Part shown: in pieces, positions 24,905 through 33,522 of the stretch
How positions within the stretch are numbered: the first letter of the stretch is position 1
Layout of the letters: every line of letters starts with the position of its first letter
NCBI RefSeq assembly: GCF_030406665.1
Contig: NZ_CP129121.1
Span: 2,170,001 to 2,234,000, forward strand
Direction: 5' to 3'
Source: Halomonas halophila
GTDB taxonomy: Bacteria; Pseudomonadota; Gammaproteobacteria; Pseudomonadales; Halomonadaceae
Length of the DNA: 64,000 nucleotides
Translations under genes and position numbers: made by a program
The notes under the pieces: generated by a model
Databases searched by the model: none
What the model saw: only the letters and a program-made list of their open reading frames with translations
Told to the model about the DNA's origin: nothing

Positions 24905-26302
24905 ATGACAATCTGGGCACCCGCGCTGCCCGACGGCGGCCCGCGCTATCGCCGCATCGCCGAGGCCATGGCCGCGGCGATCGGCAACGGCGAGCTCGCC
25001 CCGGGCGAGAAGCTTCCGCCCCAGCGTCAGCTGGCCGATCGCCTCGGCGTGACCGTCGGCACCATCACCCGCGCCTATGCCGAGGCCCAACGCCAGGGCT
25101 GGGTGGAATCCCGGGTCGGCAGCGGCACCTACGTGCGCCGCGCCGCCGAGGAGGATCACCTGCCCTTCTTCCGCGCCGGCCAGCCGGCGGGCGACGGCGT
25201 GATCGACATCAGCATGAGTCTGCCGCCTCCGCACCCGCTGCGCGCCCGCGGCCTGCAGCGCGCCCTCGAGGGCATTACCGCGTCCCCCGAGGCCCTGCAG
25301 GCCGCCACCGAATATCAGCCCGAGGCCGGCAGCCAGGCCCAGCGGGCGCGCATCGCCGCCTGGCAGGGCCGTCTCGGCCTGCCCGACGACCCGGAGCGCC
25401 TGCTGATCACCCAGGGCGGCCAGCACGGCATCCACCTGCTGGTGCATCACCTCGCCCAGCCCGGCGACCTGGTGGCCGCCGACGCCCTCACCTACCCGGG
25501 CTTCGTGTGTGCCGCCCAGCAGGCTCACCTGCGCCCGATGGCGGTGCCGATGGACGCCGACGGCATGGACATGGACGCCCTGGCCCGGCTGTGCGCCCGC
25601 CAGCCGCCGCGCCTGATCTACACCACGCCGGATCTCAACAATCCGACCGGCGCGCGGCTCGGCGAGGCCCGACGCGAGCGCCTGGTCGCCCTGGCCCGGG
25701 AGCACGACATCTGGATCATCGAGGACGCCGTGCAGTACCTCCCCGAAGAGCAGCGCGGCACGCCGCTGATCGCCCTGGCGCCGGAGCGCACGCTGCACGT
25801 CTTCAGCACCTCCAAGGTGATGGCCGGCGGCCTGCGCATCGGCAGCCTCACGGTGCCCGAACGGCTGCAGGAGCGGCTGTGCTCGGCGCTGCGCTCCCAG
25901 AGCTGGATGGTACCGCCGCTGATGGTGGAGGCGGCCTGCCGCTGGATGGAGGATCCTGACAGTCGCGAGCTGCTGCGCTGGCAGGTCGAGGAACTTGCCG
26001 CGCGCCGCACGCTGGCCCTTGAACGCCTGGCCGACTACGGGCCGCAGAGCCGCGAGGGCTCGTCGCTGATCTGGCTGCCGCTGCCGGCGGGCCGCCGCAG
26101 CAGCGAGGTGCAGGCGTTGCTCGCCCGCCGCGGGGTCAAGGTGTCCACCCCCGAGCCGTTCTGCATGGGCAGCGAGCCAGCGCCTCAGGCCATCCGCCTG
26201 TGCCTGGGGCCGGCCGAGACCCGCGAGACGCTCGAACACGCGCTGACCATCGTCGACGAGCTGTTGAGCGAGCCACCCACCTCGCCCTGGCAGACGCTCT
26301 AG
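24905..26302 (+). CDS. MocR-type regulator (GntR HTH + aminotransferase-like domain)
   Basis: The 465-residue protein has a GntR winged helix (YRRIAEAMAAAIGNGELAPGEKLPPQRQLAD, residues 16-46, quoted here only as landmarks: GELAPGEKLPPQRQLAD) and a fold-type I aminotransferase domain. The pyridoxal-phosphate lysine lies in STSKVMAGGLRIGS, and the Asn/Asp sites in DLNNPTGARL and IIEDAVQY. MocR proteins sense amino acids or vitamin B6 compounds through the bound cofactor. The divergent LysE exporter is the obvious target. Confidence 0.9.
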   Translation: MTIWAPALPDGGPRYRRIAEAMAAAIGNGELAPGEKLPPQRQLADRLGVTVGTITRAYAEAQRQGWVESRVGSGTYVRRAAEEDHLPFFRAGQPAGDGVIDISMSLPPPHPLRARGLQRALEGITASPEALQAATEYQPEAGSQAQRARIAAWQGRLGLPDDPERLLITQGGQHGIHLLVHHLAQPGDLVAADALTYPGFVCAAQQAHLRPMAVPMDADGMDMDALARLCARQPPRLIYTTPDLNNPTGARLGEARRERLVALAREHDIWIIEDAVQYLPEEQRGTPLIALAPERTLHVFSTSKVMAGGLRIGSLTVPERLQERLCSALRSQSWMVPPLMVEAACRWMEDPDSRELLRWQVEELAARRTLALERLADYGPQSREGSSLIWLPLPAGRRSSEVQALLARRGVKVSTPEPFCMGSEPAPQAIRLCLGPAETRETLEHALTIVDELLSEPPTSPWQTL

Positions 26303-26519
26303 ATGCTTCACGAAAACGGTCTGCGCTCGCCCATACGGCGTTAAAAATCGGCTCAAAGCCCTCATTTACACCGCGTAAACTCCGTCTTTTCACCGTTTTT
26401 TGCCTTGCGACCCACAGGGAGGTGGGAAGTGCGTTGGCCCGCCGGGAGCGGGCCTAGCCCTGGCCATCGCTCGCCGACTTTTCGCACCAAACCTGGCCGA
26501 ACGCGGCCGTTGGCCGGAA

Positions 26520-26567
26520 CGCACCATCCGGGTGAGCAGCCGCGGCAACGAGCACTCATTGGGTGCA
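26520..26567 (+). promoter_or_regulatory. Two NtrC-like binding sites
   Basis: Compared with TGCACC-N5-GGTGCA: CGCACC-N5-GGTGAG at 26520-26536 and AGCACT-N5-GGTGCA at 26551-26567. Their centres are 31 bp apart (three helical turns), about 85-125 bp upstream of the sigma-54 box, a normal enhancer position. Confidence 0.7.
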
Positions 26568-26643
26568 TCGGCATCATGATAGACCACAGGATGCCGCCCA
26601 CCGGTGCCTTGAATTTCCTGTGAGCACGAAAAACGCGCCTTTC

Positions 26644-26660
26644 TGGAACACGTCTTGCAT
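26644..26660 (+). promoter_or_regulatory. Sigma-54 promoter of amt
   Basis: TGGAAC-N5-TTGCAT matches the consensus TGGCAC-N5-TTGCA with one mismatch; the GG and GC doublets are 12 bases apart as required. The start codon is about 50 bases downstream. With the NtrC-like sites this predicts expression under nitrogen limitation. Confidence 0.8.
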
Positions 26661-26707
26661 CTCTCCAGCGCATTCCGTTCCCTTCATGCATCAAGAGAGA
26701 TCATCCC

Positions 26708-27916
26708 GTGGATATCACCAGTGCTGTCGAGTCGCTGACCCAGAGCGCCAACACGTTATTCCTGCTGATAGGCGCCATCATGGTGCTGGCCATGCACGCC
26801 GGCTTCGCCTTTCTCGAGGTCGGCACGGTGCGTCACAAGAACCAGGTCAACGCCCTGGTCAAGATCATGACCGACTTCGGCGTGTCGGCCCTGGTCTACT
26901 TCTTCGTGGGCTACCAGATCGCCTATGGCACCCACTTCTTCCAGGGTGCCGAGGCACTGACCGCCGGCAACGGCTACGATCTGGTCAAGTTCTTCTTCCT
27001 GATGACCTTCGCCGCGGCGATTCCGGCCATCGTCTCCGGCGGCATCGCCGAACGCGCCCGCTTCTAACCGATGCTGTTCGCCGCCGCGGCGATCGTCGGC
27101 GTGGTCTACCCCTTCTTCGAGGGCATCGTCTGGAACGGCAACTTCGGGCTGCAGGCCTGGCTGGCCGCGACCTTCGGCGCCGGCTTCCATGACTTCGCGG
27201 GCTCCGTCGTGGTGCATGCCTTCGGCGGCTGGGTGGCGCTGGTGGCGCTGCTGCTGCTGGGCGCCCGTCGCGGCCGCTATCGCGGCGGCAAGGTGGTGGC
27301 CTTCGCCCCCTCCAATATTCCCTTCCTGTCGCTGGGCGCCTGGATCCTGACCATCGGCTGGTTCGGCTTCAACGTGATGTCGGCCCAGACACTGGACGGC
27401 ATCAGCGGCCTGGTGGCGGTCAACAGTCTGATGGTCATGGTCGGCGGCATCCTGGTGGCCATGGTGCTGGGCAGGAAGGACCCGGGCTTCATTCACAACG
27501 GTCCGCTGGCCGGCCTGGTAGCGGTATGCGCCGGTTCCGACCTGATGCACCCGATCGGTGCACTGATCACCGGCGGCGTCTCCGGCGCGCTGTTCGTGGT
27601 GCTCTTCGAGTGGGCGCAGAACCGCGTCGAGCGGCTCGACGACGTGCTGGGCGTGTGGCCGCTGCACGGGGTGTGCGGCGTGTGGGGCGGCATCGCCGCC
27701 GGTATCTTCGGACAATCGTGGCTGGGCGGCCTGGGCGGCGTCAGCCTGATGGCTCAGCTGATCGGCTCACTGGCCGGCGTGGCCGTCGCCGTGATCGGCG
27801 CCCTGGTGGTCTATGGCGCGATCGCCAAGGTGGCCGGCCTGCGCCTGAGCGAGGAAGAGGAATTCGACGGTGCCGACCTCAGCATTCACCGCATCGGCGC
27901 CACCTCGATGGACTGA
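26708..27916 (+). pseudogene. amt: Ammonium transporter Amt interrupted by an in-frame TAA
   Basis: The frame from GTG 26708 encodes 119 residues to GGIAERARF, then TAA at 27065-27067, and continues in the same frame to 27916 (PMLFAAAAIVG...). Without the stop it would be a 402-residue Amt/Rh channel of normal length. The pore twin histidines are intact: HDFAGSVVVHAFGG and PLHGVCGVWGG. Homologues usually have Tyr at the stop position, so TAC or TAT to TAA is the likely change. Internal ATG 27071 lacks a ribosome binding site and would give a channel missing its first helices. It is a recent pseudogene, a sequencing error, or a readthrough case; nothing else in it is degraded. Confidence 0.88.
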
Positions 27917-27943
27917 GCCGGGCCCGACGCCTGTCCGATCACG

Positions 27944-27974
27944 ACGCGGGGCCCATCGGGCCCCGCGTTCTTTT
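27944..27974 (+). terminator. Intrinsic terminator after amt
   Basis: An 11-bp stem (ACGCGGGGCCC / GGGCCCCGCGT) with a 3-base loop is followed by TCTTTT, 28 bases past the amt stop. It also lies at the 3' end of the convergent GFA gene. Confidence 0.85.
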
Positions 27975-27992
27975 CAAGCCGTTCGGCCCGTC

Positions 27993-28421
27993 CTATTCCT
28001 CCAGCGTCTCCCCGGAACCGCCGAGCTCGGCCGGCACGTCCTTCATCTTGGGCAGCCCGTCGGGGATGCGCAGCACCGATTCCTGGTAGTGCACGTGCAG
28101 CTGAGGCGTGAAGTCCAGATCGGGCAGCAGCGCCGCATAGACGTCGACCAGCCCCATGCCGGGATGCTCGGTCAGCACGTGCCCGCCGCAGTGGCGGCAC
28201 CAGCGGCGTCGGCTGGCGCGGGTCTTCTCGAAGCTCTCCAGGGCGTCTTCCCCCCGAGTGATGCGCACCGCCTCCGGCTTCCATAGCGTGAAGGCGTTGA
28301 CCGGGCCCGCCGACCAGTGCCGGCAGGACTCGCAGTGGCAATAGCCCATGGCCTCCGGCTTGCCCTCGACCTCGACCTGGACGACGCCGCAGAAGCAGCC
28401 GCCCGTGTGATGTTCGCTCAT
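27993..28421 (-). CDS. GFA (CENP-V type) zinc-binding family protein
   Basis: The 142-residue protein has the GFA zinc-site pattern: GGCFCGVV near the N-terminus, CHCESC in the first third and WCRHCGGHV further on. The family is named after glutathione-dependent formaldehyde-activating enzyme, but most bacterial members have no proven reaction. Another GFA gene lies at 40995-41465. Confidence 0.85.
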   Translation of the reverse strand: MSEHHTGGCFCGVVQVEVEGKPEAMGYCHCESCRHWSAGPVNAFTLWKPEAVRITRGEDALESFEKTRASRRRWCRHCGGHVLTEHPGMGLVDVYAALLPDLDFTPQLHVHYQESVLRIPDGLPKMKDVPAELGGSGETLEE

Positions 28422-28551
28422 TGCATGGCCCTCCGATGACGTCTCGCCTGGCTTCTTCAGTGTAGTGCCCCGTCGGCCGGCCCCTCCCCCAATGCCATGC
28501 CCAAACGCGCGGCGAGTGGACCATCCACGCCCCAGCGCCTACACCTTCAAC

Positions 28552-30306
28552 ATGACCCGAGCGGATACAGGGAAAGTCGAGGGCCGCGGCGCGCGGGGCG
28601 TGCTGCGCTTTCTGGGGCTGGTGGCGCTGGGCGGCGTGACCGGCGGCCTGGCGGCGCTGCTCGCCGTGGGCTTCGTCGGCGCCGTGGTATGGCTCAATGA
28701 CCTGCTGCTGGTGTCGCCACGCGGGCGCATGATGTTCGCCCACCCCGAGTGGCTGGCCGTGGCCACGGTGCTGGTGCCGACGCTGGGCGGGCTGATCGTC
28801 GGCCAGCTGCATCGCGCCATTCCCGAGGGCCGCCCCCATACGCCCGCCGACGCCATCGCCGCCGTGCAGACCCGCCGCGGCCGCCTGCCGCCACGCGCCG
28901 GGGCACTGTCCGCGCTGTCGGGGTTGGTGTCGCTGGGCGCCGGCGCGTCGGTGGGCCAGTACGGGCCGCTGGTCCACATGGGCGCCAGCCTCGGCTCGGC
29001 GGGCGCCCGCCTGCTGCGGCTGGGCCGCTCCGAGGACAACATCACCATCGCCTGCGGCGTGGCCGCGGCCATCGCCACCGCCTTCAACGCCCCGCTCGCC
29101 GGCATCGTCTTCGCCCACGAGGTGGTACTGCGCCACTACGCCCTGCGCGCCTTCGCCCCGGTGGCGGCCGCCGCGCTGGTCGGCCATGTGATCGCCGCCG
29201 AGGTGCTGGACCGCGGCGCGCTCTTCCACGTCGAGCAGCTCGCCATCCCCCGCCCCTGGGAGTTCGGCGTGTTTCTCGTCATCGGCGGACTCGGTGCGCT
29301 GGTAGCCGGGGCTTACATGCACGCCATCCTCGGCGTCGGCCGGCTGGCCCGGCGCCTGCCGCTGGCCGCCCCGCTGCGCCCGGCGCTGGCCGGCGCCGGG
29401 CTCGGCGTGACCGCGCTGTGGGTGCCCGATATCCTCGGCATGGGCCAGGAGACGCTGCGCTTCGCCACCATCGCCGGCGCCTTCGGGAGCGTGGAGCTCG
29501 CGGTGGTGATGGGGCTCAAGCTGGCCGCCACGGCGCTGTGCCTGGGGATGGGCTTCGGCGGCGGCGTGTTCAGCCCGGCGCTGGTAATCGGCACCCTGTT
29601 CGGGGCGCTGTGCGGCACCCTGATAGGCCTGGCCGGAGCCGCCCAGGACACCTTCGTCTTCTATGCCATCTGCGGCATGGTGGCGGTCACCGCCCCGGTG
29701 ATTGGCGCGCCGCTGACCAGCCTGCTGATCGTCTTCGAGCTCACCGGCAGCTACGCGCTGACCACCGCGGCGCTGGCCAGCGTGACCCTGGCCAGCCCCA
29801 TCGCCGCCCAGCTGTTCGGCCGCTCGCTGTTCGACATCCAGCTGACGGCCCGGGGGCTGGACCTGTCCTCCGGCCGCGGCCGGGCGGTGCTGGAGGACGC
29901 CCGACTGGGCGACCTGCTCAGCCAGGAGGGCGTGACGCTGCGTCCCGAGACCACGGTCACGGCGGCCATTCACGCCCTGGGTCAGGCGGGCCACGGCGAG
30001 GCCTATCGGGTCGACGCCGACGGCCGCTACCGCGGCAGCCTGACGCTGGCCGACCTGGAGGTGATGCGCGAGCAGGACCGGAGCGACGCCCCCATCGCCG
30101 ACTGCCCGGCCACGCCGCGTCCGGTGCTGGGGCCCGAGGCCTCGATCTGGGCCGCCATGCGTCAGCTGCAGGAGATGACCGGCGAGGCCATCGCCGTGGT
30201 CGACGAGGACGACGTCTTCCACGGCGTGGTCTATGAGTCGAGCATCGCCCGGGCCTTCCTGCGCTACAGCGACGAGCTACGAAAGGAGGAGCACGGTGCG
30301 GGCTAG
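28552..30306 (+). CDS. ClC-family chloride channel/transporter with CBS domains
   Basis: The 584-residue protein has the ClC membrane domain (about 15-420) and a C-terminal CBS pair (about 440-575). Landmarks are FNAPLAGIVFAHEVV, MGFGGGVFSPALVIG (the GxFxP anion site) and VIGAPLTSLLIVFELTGS. The usual gating motif GREGP reads GQYGP here (about residue 143), so the gating Glu is Tyr, and the second Glu of the internal IIEE pair reads as Val in AHEVV. This argues for a channel or uncoupled transporter over a 2Cl-/H+ antiporter. ATG 28552 is preferred to upstream starts. It overlaps the next gene by 11 bases. Confidence 0.85.
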   Translation: MTRADTGKVEGRGARGVLRFLGLVALGGVTGGLAALLAVGFVGAVVWLNDLLLVSPRGRMMFAHPEWLAVATVLVPTLGGLIVGQLHRAIPEGRPHTPADAIAAVQTRRGRLPPRAGALSALSGLVSLGAGASVGQYGPLVHMGASLGSAGARLLRLGRSEDNITIACGVAAAIATAFNAPLAGIVFAHEVVLRHYALRAFAPVAAAALVGHVIAAEVLDRGALFHVEQLAIPRPWEFGVFLVIGGLGALVAGAYMHAILGVGRLARRLPLAAPLRPALAGAGLGVTALWVPDILGMGQETLRFATIAGAFGSVELAVVMGLKLAATALCLGMGFGGGVFSPALVIGTLFGALCGTLIGLAGAAQDTFVFYAICGMVAVTAPVIGAPLTSLLIVFELTGSYALTTAALASVTLASPIAAQLFGRSLFDIQLTARGLDLSSGRGRAVLEDARLGDLLSQEGVTLRPETTVTAAIHALGQAGHGEAYRVDADGRYRGSLTLADLEVMREQDRSDAPIADCPATPRPVLGPEASIWAAMRQLQEMTGEAIAVVDEDDVFHGVVYESSIARAFLRYSDELRKEEHGAG

Positions 30307-31429
30307 ACGAATACTGGCCGTGATGGCGCTGCTGTCCGGCCTCGCCGCAGGCGGCATGGCGCCGGGTCAGACAGGCCAGACGAGCCCTGCGACCGGCACC
30401 GGGCCGCTGACGGTGCTGAGCTGGGGCGGCGCCTACGAGCGCGCCCAGCGACGCGCGCTGTTCGCCCCCTTCACCGAGGCCACCGGCATCCCGGTCGCGG
30501 TGGAACGCTACGACGGCGGGCTGGCGGCGCTGCGCCGCGCGGTGGCCGAGCAGAACGTGCCCTGGGACGTCATCGACATGACCCGCAGCGAGGCCATGGC
30601 GGCCTGCGAGGCGGGGCTGCTCGAACCCCTGCCGGCCGATCTCGCCGCCCCGGCGCCGGACGGCACGCCCGTCGAGCGCGACTTCATCGACGGCGCCTTC
30701 GGCGACTGCAGCCTGACCCACTCGGTGTTCGCCACCGTGGTCGCCTACCGCACCGACGCCTTCCCCGGCCGGCGCCCCACCGAGATCGCCGACCTGTTCG
30801 ACCAGCATCGTTTCCCCGGCCCTCGGGCGCTGCAGCGCACGCCCTCGGTCAATCTCGAATGGGCCCTGCTGTCCTACGGCGTGCCCCGCGAGGAGCTGTA
30901 CCGGCTGCTCAGCACCCGCCGCGGCCTGTCGCTGGCCTTCGCCCGGCTGGCGGGGCTCGAGGAACGGCGCTGGTGGGAGACCGGCAGCACGCCGGTCGAG
31001 CTGCTGCTCGACGGCGAAGTGGCCATGGCCTCGGGCTACAACGGGCGCTTCTTCGATGCCATGGCCCATCGCGACGCGCCGATCGCCATCCTCTGGGACG
31101 GCCAGGTCCAGGAGCACGAGGTGTGGGCGATCCCGCGCCACGCCCCGCACCCCGAGGCGGCACGGCGCTTCATCCGCTTCGCCACCGCCAGCGAGCGCCA
31201 GGCGGCACTGACGCGCTACATTCCCTACGGCCCGTCACGCCACAGCGCCATGCAGGGGGTCACCACCCATGCCGACAGCGGCATCGACATGCGTTTGCAC
31301 CTGCCCACCCATCCGCTCAACGCCGGCGGCGCGGTGATCAAGGACGAGGCCTGGTACGCCAGAAGCCGGACGCGCATCGGCGAGCTCTTCCGCGCGGCGC
31401 TGACGGCCGAGCCGCCGACGGACGACTAG
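30296..31429 (+). CDS. Periplasmic solute-binding protein, spermidine/putrescine (PotD) type
   Basis: The 377-residue protein begins at GTG 30296 behind AAAGGAGGA, inside the end of the ClC gene. It has a signal peptide (RRILAVMALLSGLAAGG) and a type-2 periplasmic-binding fold beginning LTVLSWGGAYERAQRRALFA, the opening typical of polyamine-type binding proteins; WDVIDMTRSEAM and YNGRFFDAMA are further landmarks. No permease or ATPase gene is adjacent, so its partners must lie elsewhere. The ligand is a guess from family. Confidence 0.8.
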   Translation: MRARRILAVMALLSGLAAGGMAPGQTGQTSPATGTGPLTVLSWGGAYERAQRRALFAPFTEATGIPVAVERYDGGLAALRRAVAEQNVPWDVIDMTRSEAMAACEAGLLEPLPADLAAPAPDGTPVERDFIDGAFGDCSLTHSVFATVVAYRTDAFPGRRPTEIADLFDQHRFPGPRALQRTPSVNLEWALLSYGVPREELYRLLSTRRGLSLAFARLAGLEERRWWETGSTPVELLLDGEVAMASGYNGRFFDAMAHRDAPIAILWDGQVQEHEVWAIPRHAPHPEAARRFIRFATASERQAALTRYIPYGPSRHSAMQGVTTHADSGIDMRLHLPTHPLNAGGAVIKDEAWYARSRTRIGELFRAALTAEPPTDD

Positions 31430-31526
31430 CGCACTCCGCGGGCACGAACGCCGCATCGGTCACGAAGGCTGCAGCGCCGCCCTGGAAGGAAGATGGCGTC
31501 GTGCACCTCCGCGCTCTAGACTGGCC

Positions 31527-31694
31527 GGGTCGGTGTTCCTCAGGGAACCTAAGAGGGAATCCGCCGCGATACCCGCGCGAAACGGAACTGCCCCCGCAAC
31601 TGTAGGCGGTTAGCGAGGCTCGATGACGCCACTGAACGCAGCGTTCGGGAAGGTGAGCTAGCGATGACCCGTCAGTCAGGAGACCTGCCGACCC
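31527..31694 (+). promoter_or_regulatory. Cobalamin (AdoCbl) riboswitch
   Basis: The class hallmarks are all present in order: a closing stem GGGTCGG (31527-31533) with CCGACCC (31687-31694 region), AAGAGGGAA, the B12 box core GAAACGGAACTGCCCCCGCA region at about 31579-31600, GCCACTG and GGGAAGG, and GTCAGGAGACCTGCC at the end. It should repress the gene at 31798 when cobalamin is plentiful. The first start codon is about 100 bases downstream. Confidence 0.93.
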
Positions 31695-31797
31695 CTATCG
31701 ACTAACCGAGCGGGTCGGCTTGGGCGGTACCCGCACCAGGGGGATGGTCCGCCTGGTGGACGCCCCGGTCGTCCGCTCATCATGCACGGGAATGTAC

Positions 31798-32811
31798 ATG
31801 ATGTTGAGAATGACCACGGCAATCGCCGCGAGCCTTTGCCTGGGGCAGACGGCCCTGGCCGCCACCGACTATCCCCTCACGCTATCGAGCTGCGGCCACG
31901 AAATCACCGTCGAACGGCCGCCCGAACGGGTCGTCAGCGTCGGCCAGGCCACCACCGAGATCCTCTACCTGCTGGGCCTTTCCGAGAAGGTCGTTGGCAC
32001 GGCACTATGGGTCAACCCCGTACTCGACCGCTTCACCGAGGTCGATGCCGACGTGACGCGGCTGTCGAACAATGCGCCGAGCTATGAAAGCGTGGTCGGC
32101 CAGCACCCGGACCTGGTGGTGACGGCCTACCAGTGGATGATCGGCCCCCAGGGCGCCGTCGGCACCCCCGAGATGTTCGATGACATCGCCATTCCCAGCT
32201 GGGTCATGCCGACCGACTGTGTCGGCAAGCACAATCGGAACAGCCTCGACGGCACCCGCACGACCCCGTTCGACCCCGAGCTGCTCTATGACGGCATCGC
32301 GACGCTGGCCAGGATCTTCGACGTCTCGGCGCGCGGCGACGAGGTGATCGCCGATCTTCGCGCACGCGAGGAGGCCGCCAAGGAGCGGGCTCGGGCAATG
32401 GCGCTGCCGAAGGATATCCGCGGCGTGTTCTGGTACTCCTCCGCCGACCTGGCCATCGCCCCCTACGTCGCCGGGGCCAACGGCGTGCCGGGCTGGATGA
32501 TGGCCACGCTCGGCATCACCAACGTCATCGCCTCCGAGGAGGAATGGCCCACCGTCGGCTGGGAGACCATCGCCCGCGGCCATCCCTCCTTCATCGCCGC
32601 GGCGCGGATGGATAGACGTCGCCTTCCAGCCGACGATATCACCGTCAAGCGTGAGTTCCTCGACACGGACCCGGTCACCCGTGAAATGCCGGCCGTGCGC
32701 AACGACCGCATCGTCGAGATCGATGCCCATGCCATGGATCCCTCGATCCGGGCGATCTTCGCCCTGGAGCGACTGACCGACCGACTGGCCGACTTCGAGC
32801 TCTCGCCGTGA
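31798..32811 (+). CDS. ABC-type metal/corrinoid substrate-binding protein (BtuF/FepB-like)
   Basis: The 337-residue protein has a signal peptide (MTTAIAASLCLGQTALAA, cleavage at ALA-AT) and the class III binding-protein fold (VERPPERVVSVGQATTEILY; SYESVVGQHPDLVVTAY). Such proteins carry vitamin B12, haem or ferric siderophores. The riboswitch upstream argues for a corrinoid or cobalt-related ligand. No BtuC or BtuD gene is adjacent. Of several close starts, ATG 31798 is spaced best from GGGA; ATG 31801 and 31810 are possible. A pseudoazurin gene follows 44 bases later. Confidence 0.82.
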   Translation: MMLRMTTAIAASLCLGQTALAATDYPLTLSSCGHEITVERPPERVVSVGQATTEILYLLGLSEKVVGTALWVNPVLDRFTEVDADVTRLSNNAPSYESVVGQHPDLVVTAYQWMIGPQGAVGTPEMFDDIAIPSWVMPTDCVGKHNRNSLDGTRTTPFDPELLYDGIATLARIFDVSARGDEVIADLRAREEAAKERARAMALPKDIRGVFWYSSADLAIAPYVAGANGVPGWMMATLGITNVIASEEEWPTVGWETIARGHPSFIAAARMDRRRLPADDITVKREFLDTDPVTREMPAVRNDRIVEIDAHAMDPSIRAIFALERLTDRLADFELSP

Positions 32812-32855
32812 ACCGCCGCCCGCACCACCGATCCACTACGATATCGAGCAATACC

Positions 32856-33287
32856 ATGCTGAAACGCCTGATCCTGCTGCTGAGCCTGCTGCCCTTCTCC
32901 GCGATGGCCGAGACGCACACCGTGAAGATGCTGAACCGCAACGCCACCGGGCCGATGCCCTTCGAGCCCGGCTACCTGCACGTGCAACCCGGCGACACTG
33001 TGACGTTCGTCGACGCCGCCCCGGGGCACAACGCGGCGACCATCGACGGCATGGTGCCCGAAGGCGGCCAGACCTTCATCGGCAATATCGACGAAGCCAT
33101 CGAGGTCACACTGGAGGCCGAAGGCATCTGGGGGATCAAGTGCTCGCCGCACTACACCATGGGCATGGTCATGTTGATCCAGGTCGGCGACCGGCCGGCG
33201 ACCGAGGCGGATCTGCCCGAGGCACTCCCGGCCACCGCGCGACAGCGCTTCCTCGACATCCTCTCACAACGCGTTACGGACATCTGA
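32856..33287 (+). CDS. Pseudoazurin (type 1 blue copper protein)
   Basis: The 143-residue protein has a signal peptide (LKRLILLLSLLPFSAMA) and the cupredoxin copper ligands: His in APGHNAATID, then Cys, His and Met in KCSPHYTMGMV. It is a periplasmic electron carrier, in other bacteria donating to nitrite or nitrous oxide reductase. Neither reductase is in view. It probably shares a transcript with the B12-riboswitch-controlled binding-protein gene, an unusual pairing. ATG 32856 is chosen from the signal peptide; its ribosome binding site is weak. Confidence 0.88.
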   Translation: MLKRLILLLSLLPFSAMAETHTVKMLNRNATGPMPFEPGYLHVQPGDTVTFVDAAPGHNAATIDGMVPEGGQTFIGNIDEAIEVTLEAEGIWGIKCSPHYTMGMVMLIQVGDRPATEADLPEALPATARQRFLDILSQRVTDI

Positions 33288-33522
33288 CCGCCAGGTGCCG
33301 GGCCTTCCCCGCGACGGCGTATGCGCGCTGTCGCGGCTTTACCCTCCTCTCTTCCCCTTCCCTCTATTTTCCTCTCCTCCCTCCCCGTCATGCCCAGGAT
33401 CGACGGGGCAAACCTCTGGCCGCGCTAAAGCCCGGCGGGCCGAGGCCGATAATGCCTGGTCATAACACGTCCAATAACCGCCCCTCTTCCTATCAATGAT
33501 TATCGCAGGATAAGAAAGCTCC

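Larger units (their letters stand above)
26303..26707. other. Intergenic region upstream of amt
   Basis: No gene is supported. The first 100 bases hold an AT-rich structured stretch (26325-26405) with TTTAC-5-GTAAA symmetry (26365-26379) and a T run at 26395-26401, which may end the MocR transcript. The second half holds two NtrC-like sites and a sigma-54 promoter, listed separately. Confidence 0.7.

Noticed and set aside
28465..28551. N-terminal extension of the ClC protein
   Set aside because: Pro/Arg-rich and not part of the ClC fold; ATG 28552 gives a normal N-terminus.
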